Origin: Rhizophlyctis rosea | Taxonomy: Eukaryota; Chytridiomycota; Chytridiomycetes; Rhizophlyctidales; Rhizophlyctidaceae | Length of the DNA stretch: 64,000 nt | Reading direction: 5' to 3' | NCBI GenBank assembly: GCA_027596075.1 | Contig: JADGJC010000068.1 | Coordinates: 90,342 to 154,341, forward strand | Part shown: positions 25,501 to 36,391 of the stretch, piece after piece | Layout: every line of letters begins with the position of its first letter | How positions within the stretch are numbered: position 1 is the first letter of the stretch | Position numbers and translations under genes: made by a program | Notes under the pieces: model-generated | What the model saw: the letters and a program-made list of their open reading frames with translations, nothing else | Told to the model about the DNA's origin: nothing | Databases searched by the model: none

Positions 25501-26976
25501 GGGCCGGTTGGGGGAATAGGAGGAGGAGTGGGTGTACAGCAACAGCAGCAACAGCCACCAGGAAGGGTTGGACGAGTCCCGGCGGATCCGAGGCAGGCGC
25601 AGATACAGAATATGTTGAAAGCTAGTCAGATGAATATGCAGAGGGAGCAGCAGAGGTTTTTGGGTGGTGGTGGTGGAGGGGCTTTGCCGCCGGGGACGCC
25701 GGGGACGCCGGGTGTGGGGGGACAACAACACGTGCAGGGATTGGTACAGGGACAGGGGATGGGACAGGGGAGTCCGCCGCCTCCGATGCCGACGGGGGTG
25801 GGGATGGTGGGGGGTAGTCCTAGGGGTGTGGGTGTGGTTGGACAGCAGGGACGGGTGGGAGTTGGTGTTGGAGTTAATGGTGTTGGGACGCCGGGGACGC
25901 CGCCGGGGGTTGTTAAACGGGTCGGGGTACAGACGCCGGGGGTGCAGCAGCAGGGGTTGGTGTATCAGCAGCAACAGCAGCAGGTTCAGCAGCAGGTTCA
26001 GCAGCAGCAGTTTAGGGCGTTGCAGCAGCAGGCTGTGCAGCAGGCTCAGGCTCAGGCTCAGGCTGTGCAGCAGCAGAGGGGGCATCTAGGGGATGGGAGT
26101 GCGGGGCAGGGACAGACGGCGGGGGTCGTCGTACCTCCCACTCCAACACCCACAACAACAACGACGACGACGACGACGACGGCGACGATCGGAGCTCCAA
26201 TTACCACCACCACCACAACGACGACGCCCGCCGCGGTGACGACACCCCAACCGGGCACACCTACACAACCGCAGGCATCACCGATAACGGTCTCATCAGC
26301 ACCGATGATGACCATGAGTCAGGCTGCGGCTATACAGGCACACGCCGCTGCTGTAGCGAGTGGGACGCACACGCATACACCGTTGGGAACCGTGCCGGTT
26401 CCTGTTCCTGTTCATGCTGGGACGCCACTCGGCCTAATCCAAGGTCTTAACGGGGGCGTGTATTATCCCTACCCGTATCCGGCGCTTTTCGGGGGTGTGG
26501 GTGCTGCGGCTGCTGCTGGTGTAGGAGTCAATGTTGGGGGGGTGGGGGGGAGGAGGGGAAGGGGTGGGGCGTTGGGAGTTCCGGGAGTGACGATGCATGG
26601 TGTTCCGGTTATTTATGCTGGGGCGGGTGTGGGCAGTCCGGGGGGGAGTCCGGGGGGGAGGGGAGGGGTTTTGGGGGGGGTGCAGCAGCAGCAGGTGCAG
26701 GTGCAGGTTAATGGGGGGAGGGGGAGTCCTGGGCCGGTGGTGGGGGTGGCGGGGCCGGGGGTTAAGAAGGTTGGGACGGCTTTGGTGGGTGGGGAGGAGG
26801 GGGGAGGGTGGTGGCGTGGGTCAGGTTGGGTATGCTGTGCCAGGTGCAGTGGATTATCAGAGTACTGCTGGGTGGGTGCAGCCTGTACAGGGTGTGAGTC
26901 GATGAAATTGCAGGAATTAAGATTTGAGCTGTCCATCGTTGTTGATGTTATTGATAGTTTGCACTTAATTTGCTGA
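22594..26976 (+). CDS. EPL1: Enhancer of polycomb-like protein EPL1 (NuA4 subunit)
   Basis: Scaffold subunit of the NuA4/Piccolo histone H4/H2A acetyltransferase, binding Esa1/Tip60 and Yng2 in the nucleus. Exons: 22594-22758, 23203-23541, 23799-23969, 24055-24419, 24503-24713, 24799-25172, 25257-26976, all in phase. Family hallmarks are the basic N-terminus RKVDFKKSLTVYRWNEI, TGVEKEEEE joined across intron 1 to EHHLQAAL, IPTPDASKLIPDY, YICFRIREVKPVRKARR with the Glu/Lys-rich helix after it, and YGRRRIGRGGRLHFDR. The start is the ATG of MPPGPTNASG. The last exon is low-complexity: Gln, Gly, Thr and Pro runs, some 550 residues. As written it ends at 26976. Dropping one G from the six at 26799-26804 instead gives GYAVPGAVDYQSTAGWVQPV and a stop at 26905, which looks more protein-like. 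Confidence 0.9.
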
Positions 26977-27567
26977 ATTTGTTCTGGATATGTTTAGAAT
27001 AGGTATAGGCGAATTTCTATTTGAGAAATTCATCAATACTTGCGATATGCAGAGAGTAGACCTGGGTACCTTGGTCTTTGCTGTTGACAAGTTGGGGAAC
27101 TCAGCACAGCATTGCCGTGGTAGGAGATGGGACTACTCAAACAAGGCTACCAGTCCTATGTCATCACATAGGATTCTTTCGGGATTACAGTGCATCATAA
27201 GTTGAAAGCGAAAATGACCAGTCGGGGAGGAGCACAATGCACAGCAGTGGCGCATACCAAGATTATCAGCCAGAAAGCGCTCAGGCAAGACCAACCCTTA
27301 TATCTTCCCGCGTACGAAGTTGTGGACCCTCGCGTCGCAGCTTGTGGCTATTATTGGCTGCAATCACGTTCAGCTGGGTCTATCATCTGCCACACCACGC
27401 CAGCGCCAGAGCCCTGCTGCTTCCACCGCTTTCCCATTGCTGCTCAGCAGCTGCTGCCCATGCCGATGTGAGTTTGTTTCGACATCTACTACTCGTAGAG
27501 TGAAAGAGGTGGGAGCGGTAAGTGCGCTCAGCCACAACGCGTCAGGAAGCGACCAAGAGCTTTCCAG
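26977..27567. other. Intergenic, no gene recognised
   Basis: 3' flank of EPL1 and upstream region of the next F-box-like locus. Overlapping plus frames at 27190-27571 include a hydrophobic Leu/Ala stretch (SLWLLLAAITFSWVY) but have no splice support or recognisable family. Confidence 0.35.
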
Positions 27568-28773
27568 TTGAACTTGCTGGACTTCTGCAGATTTGCAACC
27601 TTTCGAAGAATACAATATGGAACGAGCCACAACCTGACAAATTTGAAGGACGACGTCCTCCTGGCGATACTTCAATGGGTCCCTCTTACCTCTAGAGGCT
27701 ATCATGATGATGAAGAGGGCACCAAAGCTCAGCCTTACGTATACCACGTATCACTTACATGCCACTGTCTGCACGATGTTCTCCGGATCCCTTGCGTCGT
27801 TCTTACCCTCTTGGGATCCCCAACGTCATTTCACCCAATTGCCTCCTTGTCCCACTTTCGAAAGTGGGTTCATAACAGCGCAATCGTGGACGCAATTTTG
27901 GCGGGTCAAAAACCACCGTTGCTCTACCTAGAAAGGCTTCTTCACGTCTACCGCGGCATAGACAATATCATCAATGTTTATGTGCCGTGACGCAATTGAC
28001 CGTATGGTACAGCCATGGATTTCCAGAAGTCTCAGATGTAACATACTTGTTCCAAAAAAGCGGCTCGGAGCGGCGACGCTTTTCTCCTCACATTCCCGAA
28101 CCTTCGTCCTAGATCAAATGCTTTACGCATATTCGTTATCGGCATCCTGAGTTCAATACCCTGCGACCTGAAGCGGTGATTGAGGCTGGCCATAAGGAAA
28201 TGCTAGAGGTTGAAATGTTTCCTCTTTCGATGTATTTTGCCTTGTGCCGTGGTTTTCGAGTGATGACGAGGAGGCAATCGTAGGGCATAGAGTGATCAGA
28301 GGGGCTGTCAAGCTGTCCGATATTCATTCTCGGATAGACTACTATTGTGCCTGGCTGTCGGGCTTCTGCAAGAGCGGCAGCCTGATTTGCTCTGGTGCAA
28401 TTAGACACGAAGGGAGACCACAGAAAGCGACAGAGTGCACAATTTTGATGATCTGATGTACAACGCTTCGCGGTGTGCGTTGCGTCCGAATGTTCCTTGA
28501 ATTGTTGCTGCTCATGTGGACAAGCATCATTTTGGATCGGGGGATAGGCGGGCGGATGTGGTGGGTGGGGCGCTCACTGGTCATTTTAGGGAGTTGGAGG
28601 AGAAGATTAGGTGCGGGGACATCGCATGGAGGCTATCGACAAAAGAATGTCACGTATGGCGCACCCAGTTTCTCTCAGACGGATATGAAGTAGAGGCTGC
28701 CAAGCGGCTGGATGTGCTTTGGCGGTGGTTGGCGGAGGCAGATAAGGGGGGCGGAAGTTGGGGATGGTGTTGA
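27568..28773 (+). pseudogene. F-box-like locus, probably disrupted
   Basis: The first frame (27568-27990) holds an F-box-like segment: LTNLKDDVLLAILQWVP, then VSLTCHCLHDVLR, matching the LPxDhLxxIhxhh and VSLTCRxLHxhhR halves of the domain with a hydrophilic insertion of about 20 residues between them. Protein-like frames continue on the same strand: HSRTFVLDQML (about 28090), RHPEFNTLRPEAVIEAGHKE (28140), and HFRELEEKIRCGDIAWRLST to WRWLAEADKGG (to 28773). These lie in shifting frames (1, 2, 0, 2, 1) and I could not connect them with convincing introns. A decayed F-box gene is most likely; a multi-exon gene with sequence errors is the alternative. The substrate-binding part is not recognisable. 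Confidence 0.4.
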
Positions 28774-29165
28774 TAGTCACGAGATCGATAGGTTATTTGG
28801 AGCGTACTCCACCGAGGAGTCCGACCCGAGTGACTCTGACTCACCTATGCGGAGGGCATTCCATAGTAGGGAAGTGTTCGAAATGTGAAAGTACGTGGAA
28901 TATGATCTGTTTTGCTCGATACATTCAGTGTGATTTGAAAGCTGAAAAGAGCCACTGACTGCGTGGTGGTCAGTGTAATGCTCTTCGAGAAACAGTTGCA
29001 AAAATGTCATTGAGATCCCAAACGAATTCAAGCATCAACCAAAAGGTGAAGTCCCTTTAACCCAGCAAATATGGTCGACATTGTAAGTATCAGATTAGCC
29101 ATTATGATATATACAGTGAAGCATGAAACAATCGCCGAATCCTTCGCCCATCGTCGACCTGGACT
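28774..29165. other. Intergenic
   Basis: 3' flank of RMD5 (which ends at 29166 on the minus strand). I see no gene. Confidence 0.5.
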
Positions 29166-30438
29166 CTAAATGAAGATCTTCGTGGATGATCCAATCGAAT
29201 TTTCCTGTGGACAGTATGGACACTTGAACCTCGCCGCCACATTCCCCTTCCCCAGCCTCTGCAAACAATCTTTGCAAATGACATGTCCACACGTCATCAA
29301 CATCGGCGGATTATTCTCCGTGCTCTGCTCCTTACTAACAGGACACGCAAAAACGCTATGATACCGTTGAGAGTCCAGCAGCTGGATTTCGACTGGAAGT
29401 TCGTTTTGCTGAGACCATTCAAGGCCGGCTTGTGTTTTCATCAGAGCCGACATTTTGAGGATTGTCGGCATTGCGTGGATGCCGACGAGGATGGAGGTTG
29501 TTAGTGGGGGCGTTGCGGGAAGACCCAGGAGGTAGCAGAAATCGCGTGTGAAGTGTGTGGTTACAGTGTGGGATAGGGTTGGGGAAAGGAGGTCGGCGTA
29601 GGGAGACGTGGAGAGGCGGGTTGCGTATAGGAGGGAGCCCATCAAGCGTTGTATTTCTGAAATTGAGAATATGGATTTAATCAGTATGATGACCATTTGC
29701 TGTGATTCCCATTTGTAAATTGCAATCACGGGAAACTTCGAAGGCCATCAATATGCTCCATGATTGATACTGACCTTTCAAATGTTGACTTCTGAACTGA
29801 TCAAAGCATGAACGAGCGTACGCCAGCGCTTCTTGAGGTCTATCATTCTGCAGTAACCTCACAAACACCAGCTTCCGCAACTCAAACTCTAAGCTACTGC
29901 CCCTATCCGCCAACTCCTTCCGTCGCTGCGCAGCCCATAGCACCGCCGGATCAAGATCCCCGGAATCCATTGCCGACAGTATGGTGTACATTTCTTCAAA
30001 TCCTGCCAGCATTTCCGATGGAATATTGACCCCTGCCTCGCTCGCGAACTGCTGAGCAACTTCAAAAGCGCCTTCACGAATAAGGTGATATGTCAAAGCC
30101 GTGTCCAGCACGGCGTCCTTGCCGTCCAGCGCTCCCGGATCCCAAACTGAGTCCAAGTCGGTTTTGAACTTCTTCTCGACGGCTTTTGAATATTTGGATA
30201 AGGAGGAGGTCAGGTCTTTGTGGTTGTTGGCGAGTTTGTTGTTGCTGGCCTTTGCCTTGGCGGCAATTTGAGTTAAGTTCCAGGCGGTTTGAGAGGGATC
30301 TGGTTGCGGTTGGGCGGTTAGGGCAGCGCGGGTTGTTTCGAGCGACGATATTATGTCGTCGATGACAGCCAATGTCGCAGTCGACGTGGCGGCTTGACGG
30401 TCGTAAACATCTTGAAACTGTTTCTGACAGGCATCCAT
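29166..30438 (-). CDS. RMD5: Rmd5/Gid2-like RING subunit of the GID/CTLH E3 ubiquitin ligase
   Basis: Catalytic RING partner (with Gid9/Fyv10) in the GID/CTLH complex, which in yeast degrades gluconeogenic enzymes after glucose returns; acts in the cytosol and nucleus. Two exons, 29775-30438 and 29656-29166, give 384 residues, the usual size for the family. The N-terminal helix (MDACQKQFQDVYDRQ) is followed by LisH-CTLH-like sequence (LTYHLIREGAFEVAQQFA, FEEMYTILSAMDSGDLDPAV) and a CRA region (LRKLVFVRLLQNDRPQEALA, LMGSLLYATRL). The C-terminal degenerate RING is FACPVSKEQ, MTCGHVICKDCLQRL and FKCPYCPQE. The family's RING binds fewer metal ions than a canonical one and has the same CPxS start. 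The donor GGTCAGT at 29774 and acceptor TTTCAG at 29657-29658 keep phase. The start at 30438 is preferred to one five codons upstream because MDACQKQF begins the conserved helix. Confidence 0.92.
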
Positions 30439-32270
30439 GACAGGAAATGGCACACGTTACAGCAGCTACTATCACAATTCACGAGACCGCCTTAGACTTG
30501 GAAGACGGGAATCGTAGAAGTTGCTCAATTGGTGTGGTCTTCTCAAGTTGTTTGTCGATTTCCACTTGGGTGGAACAGTGGGAAGAATACTATCCAGCTC
30601 TGCCAAACTCCAGGTGGCTCCAATACCGCGGCCCTGGGCGGAATTGCTACATGATTACGTACGCCATTAATTCCCCACACCATTTTCTCCTTCATCCAAT
30701 AGTCAAGGAAGCAATCAAACTCCCCCCCAATTCTGTTGCATCTGGTCAGATACGTTGAAGGTCTGATATGAGAGATGTGGAGACCAACGTATATAGAACG
30801 TCCTTGTCCACTATGCAAATTTTGTCATGGTTCGCGTAGTTCGTGCAGAAAGGCATCACTGTTCTCTGACATCTTACTGATTATATGGAAAGGAAATCCG
30901 GCTTCCCAAACACGTCCGCTCAGTCTCGAGCTTGGATTGGTGACAGGAGAGAAGTAGAAACACCTCATTGTATGACTCTGAGGGGGAATTCCAACCCTCC
31001 TCGCATCAGTGCAACTCCGCCACTGAGCGATCTCCAAGTGACCCAAGCCAATTGGTTTTTGACAACTAGTAAGGGCTATAGACAAGACATTCTGCTATCG
31101 CTTCCCCTAAAGCTCCGACGCTTTCAGGTGGATTTTTATCCTCCCGCATTCCCGGACAGCGCATGGTCTCAGCTTAATGTTTTAAATTCAGATTTGAAAA
31201 GGAGGTATCAACCATGGCATCGCTGTGTGTATCATGAGCATTCATTAGTATGCATCCCGCTAATCCAACGAAAGCAAAAAAAAAAGACACCAAACTCACG
31301 TGTGCATAGTCTGCTTTGAAAATCATTGATTTCGTGGTACGAGAAGGAATGCTAAGACCTGCGGGGAGCAGGAAGATTAGTAGCCGCTCTGCTCAAACAA
31401 TGGAGTGTTGACAACTGCAATGAGCAACCAAGCCCGCCACCGTCTTTGCCACAGTACTGTGTTCCCTGACACTACCACCTGACAACGACGACGAAGTGTA
31501 TCTGACTGTTAACACCTTCTTTCTCCAAAAAGGAGGTCGAAGGACACTGAAGACGAATCGTCTCTGCTGACTAGACCAGATGCCACCATGTACTTGAAGG
31601 AGTGTGAAATAAACCCTTCCGCAGCTGCAGAAGCAGAATGCCGAAGGTCATCGCGCCCTCTCCTCCCAAACCCATTGGCCTTGATTGCCAGCCCATACCA
31701 TCCTCCGGAATGAGCCTAACGGAAAAAACCAGTGAATTTCCGACACATATACTTATCTTGCAGCTGCAGACGGCGCAAATGTCCGACTCGTAAATTGCGG
31801 TCCGCACTAATCGCGAGCGCTGCGTACAGAAGCGAAATTGCTGGAAAGTCAACGATGAAAGGATACGACAGCGAGATAGATAGATCACAGATGGACGGAT
31901 GCGATGTGGTTCACAGAAATGGTTGAAGGCGGTCGAAAATGGAAGGGACGAGAATTTGACGAATTGATGAAGGGTGAGGGTAAGAAGCAGGGAAGAAACG
32001 ATTCAAAGGAAGGTTGCAGACCCCTGGCCTCGCATATTTCCGGGAATGCGGCGCAGCAATTTGGATCGATGCTTACATCACTGATGGCATTCATTTTCGG
32101 GCTGTGCCACCAGTTGGCCGGGTTGCTCCTGCATTTTCGCACCCTTTGCTCTCAGGCATTCCCAAACTCATCACCCACATATACCCCGTGTTGGCCCAGA
32201 ACGTCTCCAACAACCTTCGCTACCGACGCTTTTTTGCACGCTTGCCGTCAGCTGACATATTAGGTTCGCA
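30439..32270. other. Intergenic between RMD5 and haspin; holds a repeat copy
   Basis: No gene assigned. The stretch holds one copy of a diverged repeat (30957-31640). Frames at 30447-30758, 30885-31319 and 31904-32263 are unlike known proteins. The region just left of 32271 is the presumed haspin promoter. Confidence 0.4.
30957..31640 (+). repeat. Diverged repeat, copy A (partner at 35360-35830)
   Basis: Matches copy B in the same orientation at both ends. The left match contains CCAACCCTCCTCGCATCAGTGC against GGAACCCTCCTCGCAACGGTGC in B. The right match contains CAAAAAGGAGGTCGAAGGAC followed by ACTGAAGACG in both. Between them, copy A is longer by roughly 200 bp. In copy B one frame encodes a Cys-rich segment; copy A has stops in the equivalent frame. 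Confidence 0.65.
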
Positions 32271-34536
32271 ATGCTGGCGGACGTGGGGTCCAGCAAGAAA
32301 ACGCTGTTGGGTCCCGTGCATACACCCGCTTCAGCTGCTTCCGATTCGACAACGCAGCATGACAATGTATGGTGGTTGACCATCTCCGTTTTTTCATGAG
32401 CTCGCAGTTCTGTAATATCATGAGCAGCTGATGCTGGCGTTCTGTAGGTTTTGAGTATCAGTCAACAGCCGAACGCAAAGAACCAACCTCCACAGAGTTT
32501 CGAAAACTCAAGCTTAGTGGAGGTGGAAAAGGTAAGAGTGAAATCAGAAAACAATGGAAGGTGATGTGAAACAATCCGCAGATGCAGCAAAAGGCTTTCG
32601 TTCGTGCGTGAATTGTGGCAATCATCCCATGCCACTGGTTTCGTTCGTGATATGCTGCCGAGTGTAGTGGATAGCCGATTATAACCATTGACTGATCCAT
32701 GCTTCAACCTTTTCACTATGCAGTACAATAGTTTATTGGCAGAGCATGACATTCTGTCAAAGAAATTCGCAGAGCAAAGTGCATTGATTGAAAAACTCCA
32801 GCGCCTGCAGCTCAATCCGGTGGTGGGTGTGAATTGCGTGACTCTCGCTCAGTTTCCGGGGCTTCCCAAACCCAAGTATCGCTCCAACATCCCGTCCTAA
32901 TGCCTTTTACTTCTTTGCAGGAATACATGTTAGATATCAGTGACCAAAAAGAGCCCGCCAGATTTGATCAATTCATCGATCTTGGGTACGATCACGAATC
33001 TTCAAGCTGTCCACACGTACCTGCATCTAAACCCTCTAATTTCTTTCCCATACAGCTCAGTGATCAAGAAGATCGGCGAAGCTACAAGTGCCGAAGTCTT
33101 CTCTATTATGATTAGAGGCCAGCTTTTCGTCTTGAAGATTGTACCAGTTAGTAAATACTGGAAAGATCAGCTCGACGCTTTATCTGTGGCACAAGAGATC
33201 ACCATCACGAAGACCCTTTGGGATGTTGTCGGGGGGGGGGGGGGGGGGTTGTCGAGTTTGAAAGGTGTGTCATCATAGCTTTTTTTGTCATCCACCCTTT
33301 CAGAAAGGGGCGGAAATGAAGCACAATACTGTGTTCACTACGCTTTTGATCTTTGTGTGATCTTTACTGATGTATGATCATTTTGGGCTCACCCAGCTTT
33401 GGTGTATGCCGTGCGCCATATCCGGCAAAGCTGTTGAAGTTGTGGGATGCGTATAGAGCAGCGCCTGGTTGCGCCAGCCAGAATGACCGGCCAGGTGGAG
33501 GATTTTTGCCACGTTTGCCATGATTGCCAACACCTGACATGAGGGAACAGCTATCTAACATACATCCTGCACCATATTTCTTTTCAATAGATGACACAAA
33601 TATAGACGACGACCAATTGTTTGTTGTCATGCATCTCGCGCATGCCGGGGTGGATTTAGAAAAGTTCATTCCTGCATCAATCACCACGCACAACATTGCA
33701 CGCTCATCCTCATTCAGATTATGCTTGCGTTGAGCCGCGCGGAGTGGGCGTTGGAATTTGAGCATCGGGATTCGCATTGGGGAAATGTGTTGGTACAGAC
33801 GGGAGCAAGTCATGTAAAGAAGAGTGTAGTACAATTGGAGGGTCAAAGTTACGAGGTGGTTTTTGAAGATCAAGGATATGTGGCAACCATTATTGATTTT
33901 ACCTTGTCTCGGATCAAGAAAGGTGAGCGAATTGCTGGGTTTTCCTCTCTGCTCTGGGTTTTGTGCTCTGCTCTACACACTTATATGCATATTTTTGGTT
34001 TTGCCAGGATCGACTGTGCACTTTACACCGATTGATCATCCCGATTATTACCAACAGCCACTCGTGGATAAGAAGAAGAAGCAAGTGAAACGTGATGCTG
34101 CCGGGCAGCCACTATACTGTAAGCCACACCTATTACAAAAATTGCTGCTATACTCAAGCATGCTCATCTGTTGCTTTCACTAGCTGATGCGCAATACAGA
34201 GTAAAAGGCGAACAGAAAGCACAAACACACCGTGATTGGAGTATCTATAAGCCTAGAACGAATGTCTTTGTAAGTGAGGCCATGTTTATTCTGCTATTTC
34301 ACATTGCCCACATCTAATTTTGGCATTGTTTCCCATGCGGGCAGTGGCTTATATACCTCCTCGACAAAATCTCCTCCAAGGCCAAGAAGCTTGCTGGTGC
34401 ACCAAAACAAGAGAAAGTCGAGTTGCAGGGCTTAGCGGATAGGGCATTGGCTTGCGGCAGTGTGACGGAAGTGTTGAAAGGGAGTTTGAGCGCGGGGATG
34501 GATATTTGTTCATGGGTAGCGACGCTGGAGTGTTGA
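32271..34536 (+). CDS. Haspin-like histone H3 Thr3 kinase
   Basis: Atypical mitotic kinase that phosphorylates H3 on Thr3 to recruit Aurora B at centromeres. Exons: 32271-32366, 32448-32531, 32724-32822, 32921-32985, 33056-33268, 33397-33494, 33591-33922, 34008-34118, 34184-34269, 34345-34536. Family signatures: FDQFIDLG, IKKIGEATSAEVFS (Gly loop), LFVLKIVP (VAIK Lys), YPAKLLKLWDAY, QNDRPDD joined across an intron, DDDQLFVVMHLAHAGVDLEK, LEFEHRDSHWGNVLV (catalytic HRD; most homologues have Leu where Ser stands), IIDFTLSR replacing DFG, and PRTNVF joined to WLIYLLDKIS. At AAAA 33660-33663 the frame slips; one more A gives 458 uninterrupted codons running into LILIQIMLALSRAEWALEFE. The N-terminal extension is only about 110 residues. 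An 18-G run codes for six Gly in the N-lobe. Confidence 0.9.
33231..33248 (+). repeat. 18-base poly-G run in a haspin exon
   Basis: Eighteen G, in frame as six Gly codons after TLWDVV in the N-lobe, just before LSSLKGV. It equals the length of the run at 16412-16429. Haspin homologues have a variable loop at this position, so a Gly insertion is tolerable, but the run length may also be an assembly artefact. Confidence 0.95.
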
Positions 34537-34734
34537 CGGTGGACAAGACCTAAGGACAGTTGCAGTTAGGGAGGGAACATCATAGACAGAGATTTAGGTT
34601 GCCCACTTGATACCGTTTTCTTGCGTCCTGTTGATTTAAAGACTGCCGTACAAGAGTACTCAATGTACATAAGACGGGAATTGTGCATATCTATTTGTTG
34701 ATAAAAGTCCACATGGCCTTTGGTTCGACCTGCT

Positions 34735-34874
34735 ATGTCATGATGACGTGGGGGCAGGTGATTTGTAAAGGTTGCTTGCAGAGGTTGGGGAAGGGGAATG
34801 TTGTGGCGAGGTTCAAGTGCCCGTATTGTCCGCAGGAGAATTCGATTGGGACGTCGACAAAGATATTCATTTGA
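34735..34874 (+). pseudogene. Relic of the RMD5 RING exon, inverted copy
   Basis: The plus frame ending at 34874 reads MTWGQVICKGCLQRLGKGN ... FKCPYCPQENS ... TKIFI, collinear with the last 43 residues of RMD5 (29166-29300, minus strand) up to the stop. Similarity stops at both edges: upstream only a few bases match and after the stop codon nothing does. Two RING metal ligands are changed (Cys to Trp in MTCGH, His to Gln). About 17 of the base differences are synonymous and about five change a residue. It starts 200 bp after haspin's stop and has no start of its own, so it is a gene fragment and probably not expressed. Confidence 0.85.
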
Positions 34875-35359
34875 GGTTGCGAAATGGCGGCCGAGAGGGG
34901 CGGCAAGCTATGCGGTGGTCTTCGCTTTCCTGTAAATATGTATCGCGTGTTGGAGGATGAATTTTAATGAAGTTTTGAAACGGTGCTGCAAACGTCTTCT
35001 GATCTGGCATAATGTGACCTCACTGGTCTGCACACCGCATGGTCTCCACTTATGGCATAGCCATGTGAACATTCCGTATTCATTGAACAAACATATTAGT
35101 TCCGAGAACTTGTGGATGAGCCGTGAAGGACGCAATTTCCTGAGTCAATTGAAAGATAGCGTCCCCAGCTTCAATCTTCGTTCATTTCAATAGCTAAAAT
35201 GAATGTACCCATGTGCTGACTTTTAAAGACTCTGCCATTGATATTGAGATGGAGAACACGAAGATTTACAAAGATGAATCCAGCGCGACAGCCTTGCAGC
35301 GCTGGGAGTTCAGCCGCATACCAACTCATAAGAAGTTGAATGTCACGATTGTCGCCGCA

Positions 35360-35830
35360 TATATGACCCCGGAAGGGAGGGGAACCCTCCTCGCAACGGT
35401 GCAAATCCGACACCGATGCAGTTCCCTGAAGGACCGAAGCCAGATGAACATTTGTGTTGCCAACAAGAGCGATGGTCCCAACAGTTGTGTGAGGAGTGTA
35501 TGCAACGACCTGCTTGGGAAAACTACCGATTAGTAGCCATTCTGTTCAAGCGATGGAGTTCTGTGAACTGCAACATGCAACCAAGGGTGCCGCCGTATTG
35601 GCACGGTACTGTGTTTTCAACAGTACCACCCAACGAAAAATCGAAGAGAGCAGCTATCAACCACCACGCTCCCAGCCTGAGTGGAGTTGACGCAAGCCTG
35701 CAATGACGACGTAGTGTACCTGACCAGTAATCATCCTGATCCTCTCAAAAAGGAGGTCGAAGGATACTGAAGACGGACCGTCTCTGATTACCACTCCAGA
35801 TCCCACTGTGAACTCGAAAAAAGGTAACAT
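35360..35830 (+). repeat. Diverged repeat, copy B (partner at 30957-31640)
   Basis: Same orientation as copy A, 4.2 kb away, with haspin between them. One plus frame (35416-35706, open further upstream) reads NPTPMQFPEGPKPDEHLCCQ, then LCEECMQRPAWENY. The CC ... C-x2-C spacing before a Pro-Trp segment resembles Cys-rich domains found beside mobile elements (for instance the P2X7-intracellular-like type), but the match is weak and I do not claim it. It probably descends from a gene or element that has decayed in both copies. Confidence 0.6.
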
Positions 35831-36391
35831 GGGGACTGCCGCGCATAGTGCATTCAAAATTACGGATCCTGCTCGTCTGCGCTACATGGCGTCCTCGCAC
35901 CAGTTTTCCGCATTTTCACCACCCTTGGTTGCCACCCATCCATCCTCCGGATGAGCTAGAATCTGCATCTATGTGAGCTTGCTGGACAGCAAGTGGACGA
36001 GATGGGGTAGGAATTACCCTGGACCAGTATGGGTACCGGGGGAAAGAGGGAGTGTGGGAGGTCTGATCCCATCCAGGATGTCTTCTATATGTGTAGTGTA
36101 CAGGCTATGGAGAGACGCATCACAGAAAACAATCCATCGCCAGTAGGCAACTACCGGTAGTCACGCAGCCATGTAGCTCAGTGTTTGAGGATTTTGTGGG
36201 ATGAAGGCGGTCAGCACCAGCGCAAGAAAGTGAGGAAAAAAGTGCGATCGTGAGCTGCATCCCACCCCGTCCGTGGTTCGAGGAAGGAATATCCAGCAGC
36301 GCAAACCTATGCCACGTGGCTCAACGTTTGGAAATTTCAGGTAAGGAACGTCGGAAAGCGCAAAGCGTACTCCCAACACTCTGCTTTCTCA

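Noticed and set aside
25333..26085. 250-codon minus frame across EPL1
   Set aside because: Leu/Arg/His-rich shadow of the Gln/Gly repeats in the EPL1 last exon.
36172..36285. tRNA-like boxes: TAGCTCAGTGTTTGAG followed by GGTTCGAGGAA
   Set aside because: The A-box-like and B-box-like words are about 100 bp apart, the B box differs from GGTTCGANTCC at its end, and I could not fold acceptor or anticodon stems.
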